Shown here in pieces: positions 53,363 through 60,866 of a stretch of DNA of 64,000 bases. Each line of letters begins with the position of its first letter. Within the stretch, counting starts at the first letter, position 1. Origin of the DNA: Mucilaginibacter sp. Bleaf8 (lineage in GTDB: Bacteria; Bacteroidota; Bacteroidia; Sphingobacteriales; Sphingobacteriaceae); NCBI RefSeq assembly GCF_018390515.1, contig NZ_JAHBBK010000001.1:1922001-1986000 (forward strand), given 5' to 3'. The notes under the pieces were generated by a model. It searched no databases and had not been told where the DNA came from. It was given only the letters and a program-made list of their open reading frames with translations. The position numbers and the translations under genes were made by a program.

Positions 53363-54508
53363 TTATCTGGCTAAACGTATGCCAGAAAACAGCCAGCGCA
53401 GGTTGGGATGAAAAAAGTTACGATAAGTGATACGGCCATGCCCCGGCGGCGTAGCTTCTGAGGCACCACGCAATACTTTTTGGCTTACCATAAACTTGCC
53501 ATTATATTCGCCAATGGCACCCGGCGCTTTGCTGAAACCAGGGTAAGGCAAATAGGCACTTTCCGTCCACTCCCAGCTTTTACCCCAGTTAAATTGCGTT
53601 GCCGCTGCTTCCCATTCAAACTCGGTAGGCAGGCGCATGCCTTTCCAGGAAGCATAGGCATAAGCCTCATAATAGCTTACGTGCTGTACGGTATCGTGTA
53701 AATGCAACGGTTCCAATCCTCGGAAGGTGTACACAAACCATTCGCCGTCAATTTGGTGCCAGTATAGCGGGGCTATTACCTGGTTGGTTTTTACCCATTC
53801 CCACCCCTCAGCGTGCCAGTGACGAAAATCCTGATATCCGCCGCTTTGGATAAACTCCAGGTATTCGGCATTAGTAACCGGCGCTTTGCTGATCTCATAG
53901 CCATTCAGGTACACTTTATGGCGGTTCAGTTCATTATCAAAACAAAACCCTTCACCCTCAAAACCTATCTCATATATACCTTCGTTTATGCTAACGAAGC
54001 CTGGCTCTGCATCAATCTTAGGCGAGCTGTATTCTTTATTATAAGCCGGGAAAAGCGGGTTGTGGCCTAAAATATATTTAATATCATAGTACAACAACTC
54101 CTGGTGCTGCTCCTCGTGGTTGAGACCCAGCTCAAACAATTCGGCCACCTCGGGCGATGGTTCCTGGCACAGAAACTTATAAATAGCCTCATCCACATAT
54201 TCGCGGTACTGGTAAACTTCCAGAACGGTTGGCCGGCTCAGGTTGCCCCGGTCGGTACGTATTACGCGTGCACCTACCGTTTCGTAGTAGCTGTTAAAAA
54301 CGTAATTGTACTCAGGATTATATTCCTGATAACCCATAAAGTATGGCTTGAGGATAAAGGTTTCAAAAAACCAGGTAGTGTGCCCAATGTGCCATTTAGG
54401 CGGACTTACATCCACCACAGGTTGCACTACATAATCTTCGGTTTGCAGGTGCGAGCAAATTTGTTCGGTTCGCTGGCGCACAGCCTGGTATCGTTCGGCT
54501 AAGGTCAT
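53363..54508 (-). CDS. egtB: Ergothioneine biosynthesis sulfoxide synthase (EgtB)
   Basis: This 381-residue iron enzyme joins hercynine to a thiol donor and forms the S-C bond as a sulfoxide. The N-terminal DinB-like domain (about 1-150) holds the iron-binding histidines: His43 in WHIGHTTWFFE, then His131 and His135 in LNHEEQHQELLYYD. The C-terminal formylglycine-generating-enzyme-like domain (about 165-381) ends in the RITYRNFFHPNLRWLFSGIRLAR block. Adjacent tyrosines (Tyr74-Tyr75 in NSYYE) sit 31 residues after His43. This is the layout I recall for the Chloracidobacterium enzyme, which uses free cysteine. The gene is 3 bp after the permease gene, so it is co-transcribed with the transporter. 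Confidence 0.93.
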   Translation of the reverse strand: MTLAERYQAVRQRTEQICSHLQTEDYVVQPVVDVSPPKWHIGHTTWFFETFILKPYFMGYQEYNPEYNYVFNSYYETVGARVIRTDRGNLSRPTVLEVYQYREYVDEAIYKFLCQEPSPEVAELFELGLNHEEQHQELLYYDIKYILGHNPLFPAYNKEYSSPKIDAEPGFVSINEGIYEIGFEGEGFCFDNELNRHKVYLNGYEISKAPVTNAEYLEFIQSGGYQDFRHWHAEGWEWVKTNQVIAPLYWHQIDGEWFVYTFRGLEPLHLHDTVQHVSYYEAYAYASWKGMRLPTEFEWEAAATQFNWGKSWEWTESAYLPYPGFSKAPGAIGEYNGKFMVSQKVLRGASEATPPGHGRITYRNFFHPNLRWLFSGIRLAR

Positions 54509-54511
54509 TTG

Positions 54512-56086
54512 CTATGGGGTATTGCTCAGATAGTTTTTCAGATCTGATATGGTATGTATCTTCAATTCATTGGCTTGTTGTCGCCGCATCATCAATGCAT
54601 AAGCATTGTTAAATCCTATGGGGTTTAACCATTTAATATGGTACTTGTTTTGAAACTGCTGCTTCACATAGCTGTAGGTTTTATTTTTATTTATCCCAAC
54701 CGAATCAAGCACCTGCTTAGTAGGTTGTAGGATAACCAGCAGGCCGGTTCCGGTATATTCCGGGTAAAAATCAATCTCATTGTTGGTAAGCGCATCAAAG
54801 CAAATTTTAGTACCGCCCAAACCGGTTTTGGTGGCTACATTGTAATTGGTATAGCCCTGTATGAGCATACTGTACATGCTGGCCAGTATATACTGCTCGC
54901 CAAATATTTTTGATCCAATGCGCACGGTGCCGCCGTTGCCGTTGCGGGCCGGGCGGTACAGCTTTTTATCGATCAAAAAATCGCGGGCTACCTGTTCGGG
55001 CGTTTGGTGGCGGTAATCGGTACGGTAGTTCAGCTCGGTCATTACCGAATCGGTAATGTGCCCGGCAAGCAGGTTAAGCGTTTTTTCCAGCTCCGGAAAC
55101 TTTTGCAAGGCATCCTGCCGTACAATAGGCGCGGCATAATAAGGCGGAAATATCTTTTTATCATCATCCAGCACCACCAGGTTAAATGCCTTGAGCCTAC
55201 CATCGGTGGAGTAGCCGCTGATTACATCCAGTTGTTTCTCGTAAGCGGCATTGTACATCACCGCATCGTTAATAACGGTGGTATGAATTTTTAAGCCATA
55301 CTTTTGCTGCAGGCCAAGGTTACCATCGTGCCTGCCCATAAACTCGGGTGTAAAGCCGGCCGTTAACTTACCGCCATAGGCCGAAGGCACAAAGTAGAAG
55401 GATGCCATCAGCAGCAATATTACAGGTAAGGCATAGGCTCCTGCTTTAAGTTTTTTGATATTGAGCTTTTGCACCACTGATAACAACAGATCAAACAAAA
55501 CGGCCAATAAAGCGGCGGGTATAGCCCCGGCTAAAATCATGTTGGTATTATTAAGCGATATGCCACCAAATATAAATTCGCCTAACCCGCCGGCGGCTAT
55601 GTAAGATGCCAGCGTAGCCACGCCCACATTAATAACCGTTGCCGTGCGGATACCTGCCAGGATAACTGGCATAGCCAAAGGCAATTCTACTTTAAACAAC
55701 ACCTGTTTGCTGCTCATCCCCATAGCTAATGCGGCTTCTTTCACGGAGGCATCTACCCCGATAATGCCGGTATAGGTATTGCGGATAATGGGCAGCAGCG
55801 CATATAGTAGCAGCGCTACAATGGCCGGTTTAGCACCTATGCCCAGCAATGGAATCATGAAACCCAGCAGCGCTATACTGGGTATGGTTTGCAGCACACC
55901 GGCTATGCCTAATATAGGACCGGATAAAGGATGCCTACGCGCAATAAGCACACCTAAAGGCAAGCCTATAAGTACGGCAATAAGCAGGGAAATAAAAGTG
56001 AGGCCGATATGCTCCAGCGTTTGTGTAAGCAGCTTGTCAGACTGCTGCTGCATGAACTGCCATAAGGTTTGCTGCGCCTCATTCAT
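54512..56086 (-). CDS. ABC permease fused to a circularly permuted substrate-binding domain (EgtU/OpuF-like)
   Basis: This 524-residue protein has an N-terminal permease (about 22-228) with the EAA loop EAALAMGMSSKQVLFKVELP (117-136), then an extracytoplasmic binding domain of the OpuCC type. That domain is in swapped order. Residues 243-378 (GFTPEFMGRHDG, YSTDGRLKAF, DDDKKIFPPYYAAP, VARDFL) match the usual second half. Residues 387-520 (VRIGSKIFGEQYIL, LGGTKICFDAL, YPEYTGTGLL, GFNNAYALMM, IHTISDLKNYL) match the usual first half. EgtU in Streptococcus and Helicobacter is a permease-binding fusion that imports ergothioneine. Lying between the ATPase and egtB, this one is most likely an ergothioneine (or hercynine/betaine) importer. 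Glycine-betaine/choline import remains the main alternative. Confidence 0.88.
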   Translation of the reverse strand: MNEAQQTLWQFMQQQSDKLLTQTLEHIGLTFISLLIAVLIGLPLGVLIARRHPLSGPILGIAGVLQTIPSIALLGFMIPLLGIGAKPAIVALLLYALLPIIRNTYTGIIGVDASVKEAALAMGMSSKQVLFKVELPLAMPVILAGIRTATVINVGVATLASYIAAGGLGEFIFGGISLNNTNMILAGAIPAALLAVLFDLLLSVVQKLNIKKLKAGAYALPVILLLMASFYFVPSAYGGKLTAGFTPEFMGRHDGNLGLQQKYGLKIHTTVINDAVMYNAAYEKQLDVISGYSTDGRLKAFNLVVLDDDKKIFPPYYAAPIVRQDALQKFPELEKTLNLLAGHITDSVMTELNYRTDYRHQTPEQVARDFLIDKKLYRPARNGNGGTVRIGSKIFGEQYILASMYSMLIQGYTNYNVATKTGLGGTKICFDALTNNEIDFYPEYTGTGLLVILQPTKQVLDSVGINKNKTYSYVKQQFQNKYHIKWLNPIGFNNAYALMMRRQQANELKIHTISDLKNYLSNTP

Positions 56087-57047
56087 GATGTTGCAGGTTA
56101 TTTTGGTATTGATGATAGGCGGCCATCAGCTGATCAAAAGTTATAGTTTTAGCCTGATCAGTGCCAGGTTTAGTAACGGTTATAAATTTAACAACACCTG
56201 CTTCAAAACTTTCCATCGCTGCCCAGATACTGGTATCTGCAGGCAGTACTTTTATTGCTTCGGTAGATGTTGTGGTTGGTAGATTATCCCAAACCTGTTG
56301 TAACAATACGGCTTTCAATTCCAACTGCAGGCGCTGTGCCTGTAAAAATTCCCTCACAAATTTATTAGCAGGCTTAAACAGCAATTCTGCCGGGGTGCCT
56401 ATTTGCATAATGGCCCCTTGGTCCATCAAACAGATGCGGTTACCCAGCTCAAATGCTTCCTGCACGTCGTGCGTTACCATCACTATGGTTTTACGCTGCA
56501 GCTCATCCAAATCTTTAAATTCAGCCTGTATTTTGGAGCGGGTAATGGTATCCAAAGCACCAAAGGGTTCATCCATCAGCAACACCGGGGCATCGGCCAT
56601 CAGCGCACGGGCCAGGCCAACACGCTGCTGCTGGCCGCCACTTAGTTGTTGCGGGTATAGTTTGAGAAAAGCAGCACTCAGATGCAGTTTTTCCAGCAGC
56701 TCATGCATGCGGTTTTGAATGCGTGCATCATCCCACTTTAACAGCCGGGGTACAATGGCTATATTTTCGGCCACGGTATAGTGCGGAAACAGGCCATTGT
56801 TTTGCAGTACATAGCCAATATTGCGGCGCAGTAATTCGGCCGGTTGCCGGGTTACATCCTGTCCGGCAATTAATATTTGGCCGCGCGTAGGCTCAATGAG
56901 CCGGTTAATCATTTTAAGCGTGGTGGTTTTGCCGCAGCCACTGGTGCCCAGCAAAACCAGGTTTTCGTGTTCGGCAACTTCAAACGATATATTGTTGACT
57001 GCACGGTTGGTGCCGTAATGCTTACTTACCTGCTGAACACTGATCAT
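56079..57047 (-). CDS. ABC transporter ATPase (EgtV/OpuCA-like)
   Basis: This 322-residue ATPase powers the importer encoded next. The Walker A motif is LLGTSGCGKTTTL (32-44), the Q loop is in YVLQNNGLFPHYTV, the signature is LSGGQQQRV, Walker B is VLLMDEPFGALD and the switch His is in MVTHDVQEAFELG. The set matches the quaternary-amine uptake (OpuCA/ProV) subfamily. A ~90-residue C-terminal extension follows but lacks clear tandem CBS motifs, unlike OpuCA. It overlaps the permease gene by 8 bp and starts 9 bp after the disulfide reductase gene. Confidence 0.9.
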   Translation of the reverse strand: MISVQQVSKHYGTNRAVNNISFEVAEHENLVLLGTSGCGKTTTLKMINRLIEPTRGQILIAGQDVTRQPAELLRRNIGYVLQNNGLFPHYTVAENIAIVPRLLKWDDARIQNRMHELLEKLHLSAAFLKLYPQQLSGGQQQRVGLARALMADAPVLLMDEPFGALDTITRSKIQAEFKDLDELQRKTIVMVTHDVQEAFELGNRICLMDQGAIMQIGTPAELLFKPANKFVREFLQAQRLQLELKAVLLQQVWDNLPTTTSTEAIKVLPADTSIWAAMESFEAGVVKFITVTKPGTDQAKTITFDQLMAAYHQYQNNLQHHE

Positions 57048-57056
57048 GCACGTAAG

Positions 57057-58442
57057 TTACGACTCTAACTTCATAAATAAATTATTGAGCGATTCGGAAT
57101 AGGTAGGATGTGCAAAAACACAATACCGTATCCTGTCATACGTAATGCCACCTTCCATAGCCATTTGCAGTACCGACATAATTTCGCCGCCCTCTTCGCC
57201 CAGTATAGCCGCACCCAAAATTTCCTTGGTATCGGCGTTCACCACAGCTTTCATAAGTCCGCGCGTTTCGCCTACTTCTACCGCGCGGGCAACGCTTTCC
57301 ATTTTGAGTACAGCCACTTCAATATTGTAGCCCTGCTCCCGTGCCTGCTTTTCGGTTAGGCCAACGCGGCCCAACTGCGGATCGGTAAACATGCAGTAAG
57401 GCAAGGGGCGGTCATAGGTGCTCAGATCAGCGCCTTCAATAAGGTTTCGGTAGATGATGGTAAAATCATTATACGCAATATGGGTAAAAGCAGGGCCGCC
57501 GTTAATATCGCCTAAGGCATAAATGCCAGGCACATTGGTTTGCAGTTTACCATCAACTTTAACATAACCCTTCTCATTAAGCTCCACATCTGTGGCAGAC
57601 AAATTTAAGGCATCCGTTTGCGGGATGCGGCCTGCGGCAACCAGTACATGCGAACAGGTTATTTCATCGTTTCTGCCGTCGATATCAATAGTTGCCAGAA
57701 TTTTACCATTGCTGTCTTTTTTAAAAGCTACGGCCTGGGCCTTGCTGTGTATAGCAATACCTTCTTCTTCCAATATATTATGCAGCTCATGGGCCACATC
57801 ATCATCCTCGTGCGACATGATACGTTCGCCACGCTCCAGCATGGTGATCTGGCTACCAAAGCGCCTGAACATCTGGCCAAACTCCAGGGCTATATAATTA
57901 CCACCGATGATGAGAATATGCTCGGGTACTTCTTCTAAATCCAAAATTGTGGTTGAGGTTAGATACCCCACCTCCTGTAAACCTTCAATCTCAGGAATCA
58001 TGGGCTTGGTGCCGGCATCAATAAAAACCTGTTCGGCAGTAAGCTCTTCCTCGCCTCCGGCGTTCAGTTTTACCATAACTGTTTTATGGCCGGTGAAACG
58101 GGCTTCGCCCATCAGCAAGTCAATATTCGGATCTTCGGACAGGCTTTTCTCGTTTCCGCTGCGTGAACGTTCCACAATGGCATCGCGCCGTTTTTTGATT
58201 TGCGGCATATCCACCCGGTAGCCATCAATGTGTACACCTAAGTTGTTGCAGCGCCCTGCCAGGTAAGCGGCCCTTGCCGATGCTACCATGGCCTTGGTTG
58301 GCGTACAGCCATCGTTGATACAGGTACCACCCACCAGGCGTTTTTCAATCATGGCCACCTTTTTACCGGCTTTGGCCATTTTACGCGCCAAGGGGTTACC
58401 GGCCTGCCCCGAGCCGATAATAATTACATCATATGTTTTCAT
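57057..58442 (-). CDS. Pyridine nucleotide-disulfide oxidoreductase
   Basis: This 461-residue flavoenzyme has the FAD-binding GSGQAGNPLAR (10-20), the redox-active pair Cys41/Cys46 in GGTCINDGCTPTKA, the NAD(P)-binding IIGGNYIALEFGQ, the second FAD loop YALGDINGGPAFTHIA and the C-terminal HPTYSESLNNLF with the catalytic His. The fold is that of lipoamide dehydrogenase/mercuric reductase. It lacks the heavy-metal-binding N-terminal domain and the C-terminal cysteine pair of mercuric reductase, so a small-molecule disulfide is the likelier substrate. It sits in the ergothioneine operon, 4 bp after the DUF427 gene and 9 bp before the ATPase gene. Reduction of ergothioneine disulfide or a related compound is an attractive but untested idea. 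Confidence 0.85.
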   Translation of the reverse strand: MKTYDVIIIGSGQAGNPLARKMAKAGKKVAMIEKRLVGGTCINDGCTPTKAMVASARAAYLAGRCNNLGVHIDGYRVDMPQIKKRRDAIVERSRSGNEKSLSEDPNIDLLMGEARFTGHKTVMVKLNAGGEEELTAEQVFIDAGTKPMIPEIEGLQEVGYLTSTTILDLEEVPEHILIIGGNYIALEFGQMFRRFGSQITMLERGERIMSHEDDDVAHELHNILEEEGIAIHSKAQAVAFKKDSNGKILATIDIDGRNDEITCSHVLVAAGRIPQTDALNLSATDVELNEKGYVKVDGKLQTNVPGIYALGDINGGPAFTHIAYNDFTIIYRNLIEGADLSTYDRPLPYCMFTDPQLGRVGLTEKQAREQGYNIEVAVLKMESVARAVEVGETRGLMKAVVNADTKEILGAAILGEEGGEIMSVLQMAMEGGITYDRIRYCVFAHPTYSESLNNLFMKLES

Positions 58443-58446
58443 AAAA

Positions 58447-58728
58447 TCAGTCGGTAACTTTTACACCTTTCCAAAATGCAACATAATCTTTTATCTGCGC
58501 AGCGGCTTCTTTAGGTTCGGGGTAATGCCAGGCAGCATCTTTGTTTTGCTGGCCATCCACCTCAATAGTATAATAAGAAGCTACACCTTTCCAGGGGCAG
58601 GTGGTATGCGTAGCCGACGGCTTTAATAAATCGGCGTTTACGCTGTTTTTTGGAAAATAGTGATTGTTTTCGACCACGATGGTTTGGTCACTTTCGGCAA
58701 GTATCTGGTTGTTCCATACGGCTTTCAT
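58447..58728 (-). CDS. DUF427 family protein
   Basis: This 93-residue protein is the first gene of the ergothioneine operon. The DUF427 signature is clear: VWNNQILAESDQT at the start, YFPKNSVN, then CPWKGVASYYTIEVDG and the closing AWHYPEPKEAAAQIKDYVAFWKGVKV. DUF427 proteins are small cytosolic beta-barrel proteins of unknown function that are widespread in bacteria and fungi. The CPWKG motif holds its single conserved Cys. Its place in a thiol operon suggests a link to small-molecule thiol metabolism, but there is no direct evidence. Confidence 0.9.
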   Translation of the reverse strand: MKAVWNNQILAESDQTIVVENNHYFPKNSVNADLLKPSATHTTCPWKGVASYYTIEVDGQQNKDAAWHYPEPKEAAAQIKDYVAFWKGVKVTD

Positions 58729-58801
58729 AACAATGCATCATCCGCTTTTGTGATGGGGCAAAATGCCATTATCCGGATGACGTATCTACAATAGGTAAAT
58801 T

Positions 58802-58848
58802 CTGTTTTTTGTTTTCTCAGAGCTGTTGCTGACGCAAACAAAAAACAG
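58802..58848. repeat. 13-bp inverted repeat in the intergenic region
   Basis: CTGTTTTTTGTTT (58802-58814) and AAACAAAAAACAG (58836-58848) are perfect inverted repeats with 21 bp between. They lie between the DUF427 operon start and the tRNA-Glu promoter, which face away from each other. It may be an operator or a leader element; it does not look like an ordinary terminator. Confidence 0.5.
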
Positions 58849-58870
58849 CTAAAAATATTTTAAAATATTT

Positions 58871-58900
58871 TTTGATTAAATGAAATAACGCATATCTTTG
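58871..58900 (+). promoter_or_regulatory. Promoter of the tandem tRNA-Glu genes
   Basis: TTTG (58871-58874) followed after 18 bp by TATCTTTG (58893-58900) is a full match to the Bacteroidota promoter TTTG-N18-20-TAnnTTTG. The leader that follows contains GTTCTTTAACA, like the region ahead of rRNA genes in this phylum. Confidence 0.8.
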
Positions 58901-59003
58901 CAGACCCAAAACAAGGGAGACAGTTCTTTAACAGCAAGCAAAATCAAGGTTATAATAAGTTCATTTATAACTTTTGTAAACTACCAATCAACCATTTAAT
59001 AAT

Positions 59004-59075
59004 GGCCCGTTCGTCTAGGGGTTAGGACGCCAGATTTTCATTCTGGAAACAGGGGTTCGATTCCCCTACGGGCTA
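59004..59075 (+). tRNA. tRNA-Glu(TTC), copy 1
   Basis: A 72-nt tRNA with acceptor GGCCCGT/ACGGGCT, anticodon stem CCAGA/TCTGG around TTTTCAT (anticodon TTC) and T arm AGGGG/CCCCT around TTCGATT. It is the first of two identical copies and shares the promoter at 58871-58900. CCA is not encoded. Confidence 0.96.
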
Positions 59076-59145
59076 CTTTGATTGATAGCACTTCTATAAA
59101 AAGTTATTTTACCCTGATTAAGCTGTTGATTGTAACTGTTCTTTT

Positions 59146-59217
59146 GGCCCGTTCGTCTAGGGGTTAGGACGCCAGATTTTCATTCTGGAAACAGGGGTTC
59201 GATTCCCCTACGGGCTA
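59146..59217 (+). tRNA. tRNA-Glu(TTC), copy 2
   Basis: Identical to the copy at 59004-59075 over its whole length, separated by 70 bp of unrelated AT-rich DNA. A terminator follows directly, so the two form one transcript. Confidence 0.96.
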
Positions 59218-59218
59218 C

Positions 59219-59251
59219 AAGCCGCTTTACGAAAGTAGAGCGGCTTTTTTT
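59219..59251 (+). terminator. Terminator of the tRNA-Glu transcript
   Basis: AAGCCGCTTTAC (59219-59230) pairs with GTAGAGCGGCTT (59235-59246) through a GAAA tetraloop, with one T-G wobble, followed by five T. Confidence 0.9.
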
Positions 59252-59416
59252 ATGTATCCATTTTGGATTGCCCCGCGTTAACGTCAATCCTATACTAAAA
59301 GATAAGTCTATCATTACCAAACCAATCAGGGAATTTCGGCGTGAATATTGCTATTGAGTGAGTAGAATTTAACTGCTTATATCACATTAATAATCACTCT
59401 CTACTACGAAAAACCT

Positions 59417-60649
59417 ATGGCTAATACCCTTACTCACACGCTCAACTTTACGTATACAAAAATAAGGACCTCAAAACTGGTAAATAGATTAGGCGCAGTG
59501 CTGATATTTTTACTTGTTGCGGCATCATCATGCAAAAAAAATAAAAATGATGAACCTAATAATGCGGGTAGTCCCGATAGTCCAACTACCCCTGCCAATC
59601 CTGCTAATCCTAAACCAGAAACGGGCGTTGATGCCCATTTTATAGCTGTATACACCACCTACAGGCACACCATGGCTATTGATGACAAAGGAGTTGTGTG
59701 GGGAGTAGGTGAAAATTTCAGAAAAGTTTTGGGTACAGGCAACGATAGCCGCCAACTAAAGTTTGTGCGGACAATAGACCAGGTAAAAAGTATTGCTGTT
59801 GATGATTCCCGATCACTCGTTATAAGGAATGACAATAGTGTATGGGCCGCAGGCTCTAACCCTTATGCCAATTTTGGATTGGATGACGCTCTGGCCAAGG
59901 GCACGTTTACTAAAGTTTTTAACGGCGCCGAACAAATTGAAGTAAGCGAAGACAATGCATTTGTTATTAAAGCCGACCGTACACTTTGGGCTGCGGGCGT
60001 TAGTAATTATGACGCATTCCCGGTTGCGCAATTTGGTGTAATGAAAACTTTTACCAAGGTGGCCGATAATGTGAAAGCTGTTTCGGCCAGAATGGGCCAC
60101 ATACTGCTGTTAAAAACAGACAACACCCTGTGGGTTTGCGGACTAAATGTTAACGGAGAACTTGGCCTGGGGCACAATAAAGAACAAAAAGGTTTTGTGA
60201 AGGTAACAGACAATGTAAAGGCCATCAAATCGCTTGAATATCATTCCCTAATTATTAAAACAGACAACAGCCTATGGGCTACCGGCCATAATGAATACGG
60301 CGAATTGGGCATAGGCAGCAAAACCAACCAAAGCCGCTTTGTAAAAGTAATGGATAATGTATCGGCTCTTGCCGGCGGTCGTTTCTTTTCAATTGTTATT
60401 AAAACAGATAATACCTTGTGGGCTGCAGGCTATAACGGTTTCAGGCCATTTGGTATTGAAAGTCCGGATCAGACCAAGTTTATTAAGGTGATGGATAACG
60501 TAACAAAAGTATCGGCGATAGACTACAATACTATTATCATCAAAGCAGACAAAACCGTATGGGTTTCCGGCGCTAATACCTTTGGCCAGTTAGGTGTAAA
60601 CAACCGCGATGATGTTAGTCTTTTTACCAAGATAAAGCTGGACAAGTAA
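59417..60649 (+). CDS. RCC1-repeat lipoprotein
   Basis: This 410-residue protein has a long basic leader followed by a hydrophobic segment and lipobox VAASSCKKN (Cys39), then a Pro/Asn-rich linker (about 45-70). The rest is six or seven RCC1-type beta-propeller repeats, each with the core ATGHNEYGELGIGSKTNQ-like (NLWATGxNxxGELGxG) and KTDNTLWAAG blocks. RCC1 repeats form a seven-bladed propeller used for protein contacts. In Bacteroidota, lipoproteins of this kind are usually surface-exposed and of unknown function. A strong terminator follows at 60660-60710. Confidence 0.85.
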   Translation: MANTLTHTLNFTYTKIRTSKLVNRLGAVLIFLLVAASSCKKNKNDEPNNAGSPDSPTTPANPANPKPETGVDAHFIAVYTTYRHTMAIDDKGVVWGVGENFRKVLGTGNDSRQLKFVRTIDQVKSIAVDDSRSLVIRNDNSVWAAGSNPYANFGLDDALAKGTFTKVFNGAEQIEVSEDNAFVIKADRTLWAAGVSNYDAFPVAQFGVMKTFTKVADNVKAVSARMGHILLLKTDNTLWVCGLNVNGELGLGHNKEQKGFVKVTDNVKAIKSLEYHSLIIKTDNSLWATGHNEYGELGIGSKTNQSRFVKVMDNVSALAGGRFFSIVIKTDNTLWAAGYNGFRPFGIESPDQTKFIKVMDNVTKVSAIDYNTIIIKADKTVWVSGANTFGQLGVNNRDDVSLFTKIKLDK

Positions 60650-60659
60650 GTTCATATTC

Positions 60660-60710
60660 TATAAACAACAAAAGCCTTCAGTTTAATGCCGAAGGCTTTT
60701 GTTGTTTATA
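60660..60710 (+). terminator. Terminator of the RCC1 lipoprotein gene
   Basis: A perfect 20-bp stem (60660-60679 with 60691-60710) with an 11-nt loop, starting 11 bp after the stop codon; the right arm contains TTTTGTTGTTTA. Confidence 0.85.
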
Positions 60711-60866
60711 TATGTGCCGCTTTAGCCTTCCCCGATGTTCCTTCAAAGTTCCTTTATCTGCAAAGGTTAAAGTAAACATATATTCATTCTGCCTTTAATA
60801 TCTTCTTTTGTAATGCTAATTTTAAATCGGCAGTAAAACCAATTCACCTATACCCATCCAAAAATC

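Noticed and set aside
54512..57047. Plain osmoprotectant transporter unrelated to its neighbours
   Set aside because: Not excluded biochemically, but the 3-bp gap to egtB and the fused EgtU-like architecture make an ergothioneine role more likely; kept as the alternative.
57057..58442. Mercuric reductase
   Set aside because: The fold and CxxxxC motif fit, but the metal-binding N-terminal domain and C-terminal cysteine pair are missing and no mer genes are nearby.
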